From UBA1738 sp045655325 (GTDB taxonomy: Bacteria > Bacillota > Clostridia > UBA1381): a stretch of DNA of 64,000 nt. The translations under genes and the position numbers were made by a program. This document shows positions 25,257 through 34,838 of this stretch, piece after piece; position 1 is the stretch's first letter, and every line of letters begins with the position of its first letter. Below the pieces are notes generated by a model that had not been told where the DNA came from, searched no databases, and saw nothing but the letters and a program-made list of their open reading frames with translations. Where the stretch lies: contig JAZOOY010000056.1 in assembly GCA_045655325.1 (NCBI GenBank), positions 28,684 through 92,683 of the forward strand. The letters are read 5' to 3'.

Positions 25257-28200
25257 CTATTCTTCATATTTCTTGAAATTCTCCGCCTGTTCCATAACCT
25301 TACGGAATACTTCCGGGCTGTACTGCGGAGGATATCCATTCTTAACCAAACATATCTTAATATCAAATTTAAGCTGATTTCGAACATTCTGGTTATTAAG
25401 CCAATCGGCAAATGAAGATTTGGTATCAATTATTTCTTTAACCTTTTTTGCCAAGGCTTTACATTTATCGTTAATTACAATACCATCAACTTCTTTATCA
25501 GTACCATATTCAAAGTTATACTCATCTCTAAGTGCCATTAAGATATCATAAAATGCCTTTTCTTCAAAAGTAAGTCCGATTTTGCGGAAACTATCACGGT
25601 CAGCATTCATATCTCTTAAAATTTGCAATGCCTGTTCGGTTGCATTTCTAATGATTTCTTCAGAAGTATGTTCTTGTGCAACGCCGGCTTCCTCAGCAGA
25701 AAGGTGTTTTCTTCTTTCATGATATTGTTTAATGGTTTCTTCGAGCATTTCTTGGAATTTCTTTGCTGCCATCTGATTGGTCTTGCCATATTCCTTAATC
25801 TGCTTGCGAAGCATTTTTACCAAGATTTCAAGCTTTGAAGCTGGCATCTTAACATCAACAAGTCTATCATAATATTCAGGACTGAATATATCTTCTTGTT
25901 CGCCATCCTCAAGCACACTCTCAACTTTGTTGTACTTCAACGCTTCTTCAACCATCTTTGCTACATAACGGTTCATAGTTTCAGTATCAACTTCGGTATC
26001 TGTACCACTCATTTTACGGACAAAACCTGCTATTGCCATAAAGCATTGAGCAAGTGCTGATTCTTCTTCGCTAAGAACACTTGACGGTTGGCAAATATCA
26101 TAAGCCGCACGCATTCTTCTAACTGTCTTTAAGAAGTAGGTTTTGAATGTAACCTTGCTGACCTTTTTACCGCCGTTGCTTTCTGTTTGAAGCTCCTGCG
26201 TGGATGCAAACACAAACTCTGCTGCTTTTGATAACAATTTGTATCTCAAAGCAGGATCAGCCTCGGGATCAAGAAATGGTTTTAGATCATAGCCTGTGAA
26301 AAGATCTTTGAGTATTTCAATTTCTTCTCTGAATACATTTGTTGCCTGTTCAACGTCGTCGGCAGAAGGAGCAACAGAAGTATCACCACCATATAACTTC
26401 ATAGCTTCACGCATATTATCGCGAATACCGATATAGTCAACGATAAAGCCATAGTCTTTGCCTGATGCTTTTCTATTTACACGGCTGATTGTCTGAATAA
26501 GCAGATGCTTTTTCAAAGGCTTGTCATTATACATATAGGTAAGAGAAGGAACGTCAAAGCCTGTTATCCACATATCAACAACGATTGCAATATGGAAGTT
26601 TGACTTATCCTGCTTAAATGCAGCATCCAAACTTTCAGAACGCTTGTCGTTCTTAACACCACCAAGATAGTTATACATATCAGGATTATCATTACTGCCG
26701 ACACTTGCAACCATAGCAATATATGACATAGGCTTTAATGCTTTGAGTTCTTCGTCAGATACTTTGATTCCATCCGGTGCTTTCTTTTCTTCAAACCATT
26801 CAGGATACTTGTCCTCAAACTTTTTCAGAAGAGCATAAGCGATAGGTCTGCTGGAACAAACAATCATTGCTTTCTGAACTCTGTCAGGATCATTTGCACA
26901 AGCAGAAACATAGTGGTCATGAATATCAACTGCAAGTCGTTCAAGACGAGAAGGCTCACCAAGTATAACTTCCATTGAACTCATTGCTTTCTTGCTTGCA
27001 TCAATATCATCTTCGGTAGCACCATCGTCATAACACTTCTTATAATAATCTTCAATCTGCTTAACTTTCTCTTGGTCAAGTAGGACTTTTGCAATACGAG
27101 GATGATATTTAATCGGAACAGTAATACCATCTGCAACAGCCTGATCCATTGTGTAACGGTCAATTTCTTCGCCGAATGTCTGATAAGTTTCTGCAATAGG
27201 TGTTCCCGTAAAACCAACAAATGTTGCCTGTGGGAATGCTTCTTTCAAAACCTTTGCATACGGCTTTGATACCATTGCTTTCATATTTTCGTCAGTATCT
27301 TTGCTGAACTGTATCTTTTTGGAACGCTCAAGCTGTGTTCTGTGCGCTTCATCTGAAAAACAAATTATATTTGCACGGTCATTGATAAGACCAATTTTAT
27401 CATCTTCACGGTCACAGAACTTCTGAATAGTACAGATATAGAAACCACCACTTTCGCGGGCTCCAAGTTCTTCACGGAGTACCTTACGGCTTGGAACAAT
27501 GCCGACTTCACCAAGGTTCAAAAACTCTTTACTCTTTGTAAATAACTTTGCTCCCTGTTGCTGAAGTTCATCTCTATCAACTATCATTACAATAGTAGGA
27601 GAACCGATTTCAGGAACATCTGTGCAACGCAAAGCAAGCTGACGGGCAAGAAACGCCATTGTGTAAGTCTTACCACAACCGGTAGCACCAAAGTAGGTTC
27701 CGCCCTTACCGCTTTTTTCTTTAATAGATTTAACAATACTCTGTTTTAACAGACGTGCTGCAAAGAACTGCGGATAACGGCATACGATTTCAAATTCATT
27801 GCTGTCATATTCGCTGTCCTGAAAATATATGTAATCTCTGAATATTTCAAGAAATCTCTTTGGACTATATACACCTTTAATCATAGTCTGCAACTCGTCA
27901 TAAGGAAGAGTTGAAATTTTATCATCTTCATTCACACGACGCCAAGCATAGAAATGCTCATATGGTGTGCGTACAGTACCAAGTCTTGTTTTAACTCCGT
28001 CAGAAATACAAGCAAGAGGACAGTAGTGGAGCAAGTGCGGAATATCTCTCCAATATCTTACATTTATTTGTTCCCAAGCATCATAAATTTTGGTTTTCGC
28101 ATCTGACGGATTTTTAAGCTCAATAATACACAAAGGCAACCCATTAACAAACAGGATAATATCCGGTCTGCGAGTTTCTCTTTGACCATTGTTGGTGTAT

Positions 28201-28592
28201 TCAATAGTGTACTGATTAACTGCACGAAAGAGATTGTTTTCAGGAGTGTCAAAATCAATAAGTGCAACCATTTTTGCAAGACTATTCTGCGGTGTGAACT
28301 GAATACCATTTACCATCCAACCATAAACCTTGTGAAGTGTTGCAAAATCACTTTCGGCACCGACAAGGCGTACGTTGTCTATAATCTGCCCGATTTCTTC
28401 GACAGTCAAATCAGGATTAGTCTTGCTCAAAAACTGCTCCATATCATCTTTATATAAAACTTCTCTCTGCGAATCACGCGGAATGCTATTTCCGGGAAGA
28501 TAATTCCATTCTTCCTCTTCCAAAAAGGATAGAAAGGCATTTTCAAAATCTGATTCGCAATAGCGACCGTTAAAGTTTTTCAGGCTTGCCAT
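25257..28592 (-). CDS. hsdR: Type I restriction endonuclease subunit R
   Basis: An 1111-residue HsdR, the motor and nuclease subunit. Nuclease residues: PD at 143-144 and Glu-x-Lys at 158-160 (LCIIELK). The helicase shows Walker A GATGCGKT (302-309), DEAH (414-417), GFTGTPI, and the QTISRVNRKASGKDYG motif VI region. The C-terminal 300 residues bind HsdM/HsdS. Start at ATG 28592 with GGAGG 8 bases upstream; an earlier ATG overlaps the ribosome site itself. It is separated from hsdM-hsdS by the DUF262 gene. Confidence 0.93.
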   Translation of the reverse strand: MASLKNFNGRYCESDFENAFLSFLEEEEWNYLPGNSIPRDSQREVLYKDDMEQFLSKTNPDLTVEEIGQIIDNVRLVGAESDFATLHKVYGWMVNGIQFTPQNSLAKMVALIDFDTPENNLFRAVNQYTIEYTNNGQRETRRPDIILFVNGLPLCIIELKNPSDAKTKIYDAWEQINVRYWRDIPHLLHYCPLACISDGVKTRLGTVRTPYEHFYAWRRVNEDDKISTLPYDELQTMIKGVYSPKRFLEIFRDYIYFQDSEYDSNEFEIVCRYPQFFAARLLKQSIVKSIKEKSGKGGTYFGATGCGKTYTMAFLARQLALRCTDVPEIGSPTIVMIVDRDELQQQGAKLFTKSKEFLNLGEVGIVPSRKVLREELGARESGGFYICTIQKFCDREDDKIGLINDRANIICFSDEAHRTQLERSKKIQFSKDTDENMKAMVSKPYAKVLKEAFPQATFVGFTGTPIAETYQTFGEEIDRYTMDQAVADGITVPIKYHPRIAKVLLDQEKVKQIEDYYKKCYDDGATEDDIDASKKAMSSMEVILGEPSRLERLAVDIHDHYVSACANDPDRVQKAMIVCSSRPIAYALLKKFEDKYPEWFEEKKAPDGIKVSDEELKALKPMSYIAMVASVGSNDNPDMYNYLGGVKNDKRSESLDAAFKQDKSNFHIAIVVDMWITGFDVPSLTYMYNDKPLKKHLLIQTISRVNRKASGKDYGFIVDYIGIRDNMREAMKLYGGDTSVAPSADDVEQATNVFREEIEILKDLFTGYDLKPFLDPEADPALRYKLLSKAAEFVFASTQELQTESNGGKKVSKVTFKTYFLKTVRRMRAAYDICQPSSVLSEEESALAQCFMAIAGFVRKMSGTDTEVDTETMNRYVAKMVEEALKYNKVESVLEDGEQEDIFSPEYYDRLVDVKMPASKLEILVKMLRKQIKEYGKTNQMAAKKFQEMLEETIKQYHERRKHLSAEEAGVAQEHTSEEIIRNATEQALQILRDMNADRDSFRKIGLTFEEKAFYDILMALRDEYNFEYGTDKEVDGIVINDKCKALAKKVKEIIDTKSSFADWLNNQNVRNQLKFDIKICLVKNGYPPQYSPEVFRKVMEQAENFKKYEE

Positions 28593-28672
28593 TGTATTAA
28601 CCTCCATTAAATCTCTTTTAAGCTACAATTTTTGTTGCATAAGGCTCAATTAATTCTTGTTTTTTTTCATCA

Positions 28673-30463
28673 TTAGACACATAACAATTCTTTTTCGGTT
28701 TGTTCATTGATAACAGCTTTTCCCCAAAGCACACCATATAACCTTGAAGAAATCTCTATGCTTCTTTCTTCTATTTCTTTTTTACTCCACTCATCTGATG
28801 CAACCTCTGCTACTCCCTGTGCACTAAGGAAACAAGATTTCTTATAATACGGGATTTTTGTCGATATTCTCTTACTACCCAAATTATTGTTGTATTCTTC
28901 TTCTAGGCATATCAAATTCCCGATTTTTGCGGTATAGTCTTTAAGTGAATCTTTTCTAATATGCTCAATACTAAATGCTTCAATCGTATCATTATTTCCT
29001 CTTAAATATTGTTCATATTTTTTTAGAATATACTGCACATCTGATTTATTACCCTCTTCTTCACCAAAGCGTTCATTTTTTCGACTATATCCCAAATTGC
29101 AGAAAGCATTACGAAAAGTTTCGTATTCAGGCAACATAGTTGAAAATTTATCATACATATTAGATATCGCCTCATCTACTTTATTCCATTCACATGATGA
29201 AATATTGTATGATGTTTCATGTACAATACGTTCTAATTGACGAGTAGGAGATTTTGTCACTACTCCATATACAAAATAAAAATTCTCCAAAAACCCCATA
29301 ACCTTCGCCAACTTTGCATATGATTCAGCTTTAATTGCAGCATTTTCTTCTTCAGGACAATAAAATCTATCAAACAAAGACAGAAATAATGGTCTAAACT
29401 GTTTCTTTGCTCTCCCTCTAAAGAATGATAAACTATTATGAATGATATAAGAATATTCTCCTTGCGTCATATCTACTTTGTCTGGTACACTAAATAAAAT
29501 ATAATGTTTGCTTTTTAACAACAAGTCATCTAATAATAAATGTGCTTTATCTTCCTCGTTATTACGTGTTATATAATCATATGTATTCAGCTTTTCCTTT
29601 GATTTTTTTTCAAAATCTTTCTTGTATTTATGTGAAACATAATGTTCAAAAAAATCTTTCAAAAGAACCTTGTTATTGGTTAACAAATCCGAAAGTTCAT
29701 TCCATTTCACCAATGCGGCATCTGGGGTTTCGTTAGTTTCATAATTCCTCATTATGTAGTTTTTAATTAGTTCAAATTGTTCAAGCGGTTTTCCCCTTGC
29801 GTTGAGTATTTCAAAAACTGTATAACTTTCCTTTACATCAGTACTAATCGTTTCAATCACTAATGTTGACATAGCTTTGTTGACAAATTGAGAAAGGATT
29901 ATTTCTTCATCAGTTATCGCCTGTGTCAAATAACTAAACATTTTAAAAAAACAATTCATAACAAATTTTTCTTCAAAAGCATATTTCTTTTTTATCAAAT
30001 CACAATTGTCTTTTATAACATTTTTATCATCATGCCATGTACAACAAGCATTTAATAAATCTTTATAATATGGATTGTGCTCGTTATAAAATTTATCGTA
30101 TGCAATTCCGGCAGGAGATTTAGCCTTGACATAAGGTCGCATACCCTCAAATAAATCTTTATCACCTATTATATCAGCGTAACGCATTATGGTAAGAATC
30201 AATATAGAAAATGTTGTTAAACGTTGCTGACCATCAATTATATGTGCCGTAGCATAATCACTCCCGGCCTGATCATAAATTACAACGCTTCCTATGAAAT
30301 GTCCTTCTGTTTTATTCTTTACGCAATTTGTTTTTAAATCATTAAACAATTGACTCCACTGTTTTTCTTCCCACACATATCCTCGTTGATATCTTGGAAT
30401 AGAATATTGTTTTTGCTGTGATAAAAAATTACTTATTGTAATTTGTGAACCTGAAATTGCCAT
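28673..30463 (-). CDS. DUF262/DUF1524 (GmrSD-like) protein
   Basis: A 596-residue protein. The N-terminal DUF262 domain has SIPRYQRGYVWEEKQW and IIDGQQRLTTF (DGQQR at 77-81), the nucleotide-binding motif of the family. The C-terminus (about 495-545) has the DUF1524 HNH-type pattern FSIEHIRKDS ... GNLICLEEEYNNNLGS. The same two domains form GmrSD, a type IV nuclease that cuts modified phage DNA, and BrxU. It sits between hsdS and hsdR with a 12-bp gap to hsdS, so it is expressed with the type I system. It may target phages whose modified DNA escapes HsdR. Confidence 0.88.
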   Translation of the reverse strand: MAISGSQITISNFLSQQKQYSIPRYQRGYVWEEKQWSQLFNDLKTNCVKNKTEGHFIGSVVIYDQAGSDYATAHIIDGQQRLTTFSILILTIMRYADIIGDKDLFEGMRPYVKAKSPAGIAYDKFYNEHNPYYKDLLNACCTWHDDKNVIKDNCDLIKKKYAFEEKFVMNCFFKMFSYLTQAITDEEIILSQFVNKAMSTLVIETISTDVKESYTVFEILNARGKPLEQFELIKNYIMRNYETNETPDAALVKWNELSDLLTNNKVLLKDFFEHYVSHKYKKDFEKKSKEKLNTYDYITRNNEEDKAHLLLDDLLLKSKHYILFSVPDKVDMTQGEYSYIIHNSLSFFRGRAKKQFRPLFLSLFDRFYCPEEENAAIKAESYAKLAKVMGFLENFYFVYGVVTKSPTRQLERIVHETSYNISSCEWNKVDEAISNMYDKFSTMLPEYETFRNAFCNLGYSRKNERFGEEEGNKSDVQYILKKYEQYLRGNNDTIEAFSIEHIRKDSLKDYTAKIGNLICLEEEYNNNLGSKRISTKIPYYKKSCFLSAQGVAEVASDEWSKKEIEERSIEISSRLYGVLWGKAVINEQTEKELLCV

Positions 30464-30475
30464 GCTATTTTCTCC

Positions 30476-31594
30476 TTATCTCTTGTCATTTTTCAAAGAA
30501 CCCCTTATCAAAATTGGACAAATGTCTTTTATTTGAGCTTTTAATTGCTCGTTGATTCTTTTTCTTGTGTTATACACATTGTAGATATCCGCAATCGCTT
30601 GTTGAACTTTAATGTCAGGTATAGGGATCATATAATTTGCTAAATTGTTGTAGTTAAGAAACTCATATGCGCTTCCTTCAGATGCCCAGTATACATATCT
30701 ACCAAACTCTTGTCTTATTAACCACACAAAAAGATATTCAGGCAAAAGTTCTTCCTTTCGTGTGATTTCAAACACATCATATACAGAGGAAACAACACAA
30801 TCATCACCATCTCTATAAGCAATGGCAACATTAGAATTGTTTAACTGGGTGCAATATGCAAATTGTCCATGTCTAACAATTTTTCTTCCCTGCAAATTAG
30901 AGTTTGAACGTTGTGGTGTTATGAATTTCTTTTCAACATTGATTCCTTGTTCAAGGATAATTGCTTCATCCGTGTTTTTTTCATTGTACGGTACGATATA
31001 TTCTCCTATTTTATGCAATTTTTCACATTTACGAAGGTTCTCTATATATCCCGTAAAAACTATCTTCAAATCTTCCAAACCACGCTCATAACTCTGTTGG
31101 TTTGTAACCATAGCCTTATAAATGGCTACATATTTTTGTTGAACTTGGAAAGATGGCAATTCTAACTCAACTGCGCAAATATCCTCCCAATTATAGAACT
31201 CCGTGGAACTACCCCAAGAGTTTGTTATTACATAACGATCAAATTCAGAACGATTAAAAAACATATATAGCCATGTTGCTACAAGAATGTTTTCTGATTC
31301 TTTCTTGATTCGAAAAACAACATAGTCTTCAGTGCATATGATTGGTTGTTTTTCATCATTATAAGCAATACTGAATTTACTGCCATTTCTTGATGTTCTG
31401 TGATTAAAAACAAATTCTCCTGGATGTACGATTTGAAATTTGGATAAATCACGTCCGTTCATATCTGCTTTTGTCGGCATTAAAAACTTTAAATTATTAA
31501 CACCGCGAACAGAATCAAGACCAAATGAAAGGTCTGAGTTTACTTCGTTGCAAAGTTCGATGTGTTCCCCAAGTTTACATTTATTCAATGCCAT
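30476..31594 (-). CDS. hsdS: Type I restriction specificity subunit S
   Basis: A 372-residue HsdS with two target-recognition halves. The central and C-terminal conserved helices are visible: LPSFQVQQKYVAIYKAMV (around 155-172) and IPDIKVQQAIADIYNVY near the C-terminus, the paired repeats that space the two half-sites. Start taken at ATG 31594 (GGGGG upstream), overlapping the end of hsdM by 14 bp; the longer frame from 31651 adds a stretch unlike HsdS. The recognition sequence cannot be predicted. No inverted-repeat hsdS switch cassettes were seen nearby. Confidence 0.9.
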   Translation of the reverse strand: MALNKCKLGEHIELCNEVNSDLSFGLDSVRGVNNLKFLMPTKADMNGRDLSKFQIVHPGEFVFNHRTSRNGSKFSIAYNDEKQPIICTEDYVVFRIKKESENILVATWLYMFFNRSEFDRYVITNSWGSSTEFYNWEDICAVELELPSFQVQQKYVAIYKAMVTNQQSYERGLEDLKIVFTGYIENLRKCEKLHKIGEYIVPYNEKNTDEAIILEQGINVEKKFITPQRSNSNLQGRKIVRHGQFAYCTQLNNSNVAIAYRDGDDCVVSSVYDVFEITRKEELLPEYLFVWLIRQEFGRYVYWASEGSAYEFLNYNNLANYMIPIPDIKVQQAIADIYNVYNTRKRINEQLKAQIKDICPILIRGSLKNDKR

Positions 31595-33185
31595 ATCCAA
31601 TCCCCCTAAACGCATCCCCAAGCATCTTTTGAGATTGCTTTTCCTGTGCAAGAACTTCTTGCATTTCTTTTTGAATACGGTTCATTTCTGCATTGAAGTC
31701 GATGTCTAAATCATGATCAATAAACTCAATGTATTTACTTGGAACAAGACTCCAATTTTGCTCTTCAAGTTCTTTTATGCCGACACTACGGTAAAGTTCG
31801 GGAACTTCATAATTTGTTCCGTCTGTACCTTCACTTTGCCATATATGGTAAATGTCTGCAGCTTTCTGAATTTGTTCATCAATCAGGCGTACTTTCTTCT
31901 TGTTTTCATTTTTCACCGGGTTTTCAGTCCATGTACGCAAATCCATAAAAAGAATTTCATTCTCTCTGTTACGCAAATTTCTATTGTGATACATTCCGCC
32001 CTTTTTATTCTGGTTTAATATCCAAAGGGTAACACTAATGTCAGTTGTAATGAAAAGTTCACGCGGAAGTATAATAATTGCTTCAACCTTATCATTTTGA
32101 ATAAGCTTTTTACGGATATCTACTGTATCACTATCACCCAAAGCACCGTTTGCAAGCAGGAAGCCTGCAACACCTTCAAGGGGTTTCAGGTGAGAGAGCA
32201 TGTGCAGAATCCATGCATAGTTGGCATTGCTTTCAGGTGGTGTAACATAATCAGCCCAACGTGCATCATTCTTTAAATTCTCGTCATACCATCCCTTAAG
32301 ATTGAAGGGTGGGTTCGCCATTATATAGTTAAAATATAACCCTTTATGCAAGTCATGGGTAAAGGAAGAGTCACTCATTTCGCCAAGATGGTGGCTGATA
32401 CCACGTAGTGCAAGGTTCATTTTTGCAAGTCTGTATGTTGCAGCTTCTTTTTCCTGACCGTAAACATCGATACGGCTGATATCTCCTTGTTTGGTCTTTA
32501 CAATATCCGCACTCTGAATAAACATACCGCCCGAACCGCAACACGGATCATAAATTGTACCGTCAAAAGGTTCAATCATAGAAGCAATAAGTTGAACAAC
32601 GTCGTGAGGTGTGTAGTATTCGCCCTCTTCTTTAGTGGCATTTACGGCGAACTCTTTGAGAAAGTACTCGTAAACGCGACCTATAAGGTCTTTTTCTTCA
32701 CCAAAAGCCTTATGGCTTATCTTATTAACTTCATCAACTATCTTTTTAATATCATTTGGAGCGAGGTTACGAGTTGTAAATGTACCCTCAACAAAGCAAC
32801 CCTTTAAATCTGTACTGCTTGTTGCAATGCTATGCAGAGCAGTATCAAGGGCAACATTGAGTTCGGGTGCAGGCTTATTTATAATAGTAGACCAGCGAGC
32901 CTCAACCGGCAAATTATATGTACCGTCAGTAAAAGTAGCATCGTCAAAAAAGGCTGCAAAAATATCTTCGTCATCAGGATCAAGATCTTGGGCAATAAGT
33001 TCCTGACGAAGTTTCTCAACACCATCTTCAAACTTTTCGCCAATAAAGCGCAAAAAGACCAATGTCAGCATCATATCACGCTTTTCAAAGAATGATCCCG
33101 AATTACGAGCCGAACGAAGTATGTCACGGCACTTAAATAAAATGGAATCCAAATTTATTGTTTCTTCAACTTTTTTCTTAGCCAT
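31581..33185 (-). CDS. hsdM: Type I restriction methyltransferase subunit M
   Basis: A 534-residue N6-adenine methyltransferase. The SAM-binding motif I is YDPCCGSGGMF (DPCCGSGG at 213-220) and catalytic motif IV NPPF is at 291-294. The helical HsdM N-terminal domain covers residues 1-160. The length is normal. It is the second gene after the XRE regulator, starting 17 bp downstream of it, and heads the hsdM-hsdS-DUF262-hsdR series. Confidence 0.95.
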   Translation of the reverse strand: MAKKKVEETINLDSILFKCRDILRSARNSGSFFEKRDMMLTLVFLRFIGEKFEDGVEKLRQELIAQDLDPDDEDIFAAFFDDATFTDGTYNLPVEARWSTIINKPAPELNVALDTALHSIATSSTDLKGCFVEGTFTTRNLAPNDIKKIVDEVNKISHKAFGEEKDLIGRVYEYFLKEFAVNATKEEGEYYTPHDVVQLIASMIEPFDGTIYDPCCGSGGMFIQSADIVKTKQGDISRIDVYGQEKEAATYRLAKMNLALRGISHHLGEMSDSSFTHDLHKGLYFNYIMANPPFNLKGWYDENLKNDARWADYVTPPESNANYAWILHMLSHLKPLEGVAGFLLANGALGDSDTVDIRKKLIQNDKVEAIIILPRELFITTDISVTLWILNQNKKGGMYHNRNLRNRENEILFMDLRTWTENPVKNENKKKVRLIDEQIQKAADIYHIWQSEGTDGTNYEVPELYRSVGIKELEEQNWSLVPSKYIEFIDHDLDIDFNAEMNRIQKEMQEVLAQEKQSQKMLGDAFRGIGYGIE

Positions 33186-33202
33186 TATTGTATCCTCTCA
33201 AA

Positions 33203-33406
33203 TTATTTTTCCATAAACTCCATAAAATCTGTAGGTTCACACGCTAGTGCTTTACATATCTTACCTACAGTTTCCGTTGTAATATGCTGATTATTACGCA
33301 GTTTTAGCATAGTATGATTTGTAAGTTCTGCAGCTTGTTGCAGATCTTTTTTTCTCATGCCTTTATCAATCAAAATATGCCACAATTTTGTATATGTAAC
33401 TGCCAT
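33203..33406 (-). CDS. XRE-family regulator of the restriction operon
   Basis: A 67-residue helix-turn-helix protein of the Cro/CI (XRE) type, with KKDLQQAAELTNHTMLKLRNNQ as the scanning and recognition helices and TVGKICKALACEPTDFMEF at the end, typical of small restriction-associated controllers. Start assigned to ATG 33406; GTG at 33412 is possible. It is the promoter-proximal gene of the hsd operon, and an 18-bp perfect palindrome overlaps the -35 of that promoter. Autoregulation of the restriction genes is therefore likely. Confidence 0.85.
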   Translation of the reverse strand: MAVTYTKLWHILIDKGMRKKDLQQAAELTNHTMLKLRNNQHITTETVGKICKALACEPTDFMEFMEK

Positions 33407-33454
33407 TCTCACATCATCCTTTCATAAAATTAACTCTCTAACTTATTACTATAA

Positions 33455-33497
33455 ATTATATCACAATGCCTGCTGAATCGTCAACAAAATTGTTGAC
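33455..33497 (-). promoter_or_regulatory. Promoter and palindromic operator of the XRE-hsd operon
   Basis: Minus strand TTGACG (33484-33479), 18-bp spacer ending GTGA, TATAAT (33460-33455). The perfect 18-bp palindrome GTCAACAA-AA-TTGTTGAC (33480-33497) overlaps the -35. The XRE protein encoded immediately downstream is the likely ligand. Confidence 0.75.
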
Positions 33498-33524
33498 GGT
33501 TCGACACTTATATTGTGACCGCAA

Positions 33525-33554
33525 AAAATGCAGCCGATTGGCTGCATTTTATGT
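33525..33554 (-). terminator. Intrinsic terminator after the excisionase-like gene
   Basis: An 11-bp perfect stem (AAAATGCAGCC with its complement, 4-base loop) is followed on the minus strand by TTTTTT. It overlaps the gene's stop codon and insulates the mobile-element genes from the restriction operon. Confidence 0.85.
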
Positions 33555-33740
33555 ATTTCCCTTCACTATCTGCTCATCTATATAAGCATCAATAGATTTT
33601 CTGGCAATCTTCCAGTTACGACCCACTTTAAAGCCTTTTAGTTTCCCTGAAGCCAGGAGTTTGTAAATAGCATTTCGCCCTATCTGAAGTTCCTCCATTG
33701 CCTCTTCGGGAGATAATATGTAGTATGGATTATCTGCCAT
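33549..33740 (-). CDS. Excisionase-type DNA-binding protein
   Basis: A 63-residue MerR-like winged helix of the excisionase family: LSPEEAMEELQIGRNAIYKLLASGKLKGFKVGRNWKIARKSIDAYI is the full pattern, here quoted by its key parts EELQIGRNAIYKLL and GFKVGRNWKI. Such proteins bend DNA to direct recombination or act as small regulators in integrative elements. Start at ATG 33740; GTG at 33749 is too close to the ribosome site. It lies 39 bp downstream of the possible replication initiator, a pairing common in integrative plasmids and conjugative elements. Confidence 0.8.
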   Translation of the reverse strand: MADNPYYILSPEEAMEELQIGRNAIYKLLASGKLKGFKVGRNWKIARKSIDAYIDEQIVKGNT

Positions 33741-33779
33741 TAAAAACACTTCCTTTCATTTATGGTTAATTTAATGTTA

Positions 33780-34838
33780 TTATCTGTACTCCTTATAAAG
33801 TTCTAACGGAGTAGGAATACATCTATCTTCAAACAACTTTGAATCCGAAGTTGTAACTGTAACATAGTTTGTTTCAATATCATCAAGCAAGTGTACAATA
33901 TTTTTTACTCCAGATTTACCATAAAAGTTTTTGTAAATTTTAAAAACCTCAGCAACGCTACGTGCTTCGTTAGAATCTGCTATGAATTCCTTCAGCAAAC
34001 TCTTGGTCTTATCTTTGTACCCACTCATTTCAATTCTTTTTAAAGCTTCTTTTAATGTATAAATCATACCGTCATTACAAATTTTACTTAAATAGTACTT
34101 AAATAGTTCATTGCCTATCTTTTTTCCATTCTGCATGAAATCAGCGATAGTTTCAATGTCATACTTCTTTTTCAAAGCACGCACTTTACCTTCCATGCAA
34201 CGAATTTCAATACGGACAATGTTCTTTGCTTTCTCAATTTCCTTTTTGGGATATACATTTGTCCCTTGCTTCTTCATTGCCTGGTACTTATTGTAAATAG
34301 ACACAGCAACATACTCACTAGTATACACAGTGAAGTCATCCTTAGTCGGTTTCTTGCGTTTAGATATTTTATCGTACTCTTCATACAGTTCAAGCTTGGA
34401 TGGTATATTAGCTCTCTTTATAGTCTTGATGTACGCTTTTACTTGATCTTGATTATTGAGTTCAGCATTAATACAGAAATCAATTCTTTTCAGTTTGCAT
34501 TTCTTTAGTTTTGGTAGAAGCGAACACTTTTGCTTAATGATTGTGTTCACCTTATCTTCCAACACGGGATAATTTTTTACATTAAAAAGCTCGACGAAAT
34601 TATCATTCTCAATAACTCGTCGAGCAGATATACGATATATAATGCAGTAAGTATAGAATCCCTTCTTCTTTACTTGATGCATGTTGATTAAAATCCCTTG
34701 CTCAGATAAACCCCAATACTGCATCCCATTTTTAAGTGCTTTCCAGCTACTAGGATCTGATGTCTTAAGTTCTTTTTGTATGGTATAAAATTCATCGTTT
34801 GTGAGATTTGAGCTCACCTCAAAAGTGTGTATAGTCAT
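33780..34838 (-). CDS. Possible replication initiator of an integrated element
   Basis: A 352-residue protein, not firmly recognised. The middle contains LKRIDFCINAELNNQDQVKAYI and YVAVSIYNKYQAMKK, which resemble the catalytic region of Rep_trans/phage-type replication initiators (an RxDxCxD-like strand followed by a YNK segment). A catalytic Tyr cannot be assigned with confidence. It starts at ATG 34838 with GGAGG 8 bases upstream, next to the AT-rich divergent region 34839-35091, a natural position for an origin-binding protein. Alternatives include an uncharacterised phage protein. Confidence 0.5.
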   Translation of the reverse strand: MTIHTFEVSSNLTNDEFYTIQKELKTSDPSSWKALKNGMQYWGLSEQGILINMHQVKKKGFYTYCIIYRISARRVIENDNFVELFNVKNYPVLEDKVNTIIKQKCSLLPKLKKCKLKRIDFCINAELNNQDQVKAYIKTIKRANIPSKLELYEEYDKISKRKKPTKDDFTVYTSEYVAVSIYNKYQAMKKQGTNVYPKKEIEKAKNIVRIEIRCMEGKVRALKKKYDIETIADFMQNGKKIGNELFKYYLSKICNDGMIYTLKEALKRIEMSGYKDKTKSLLKEFIADSNEARSVAEVFKIYKNFYGKSGVKNIVHLLDDIETNYVTVTTSDSKLFEDRCIPTPLELYKEYR

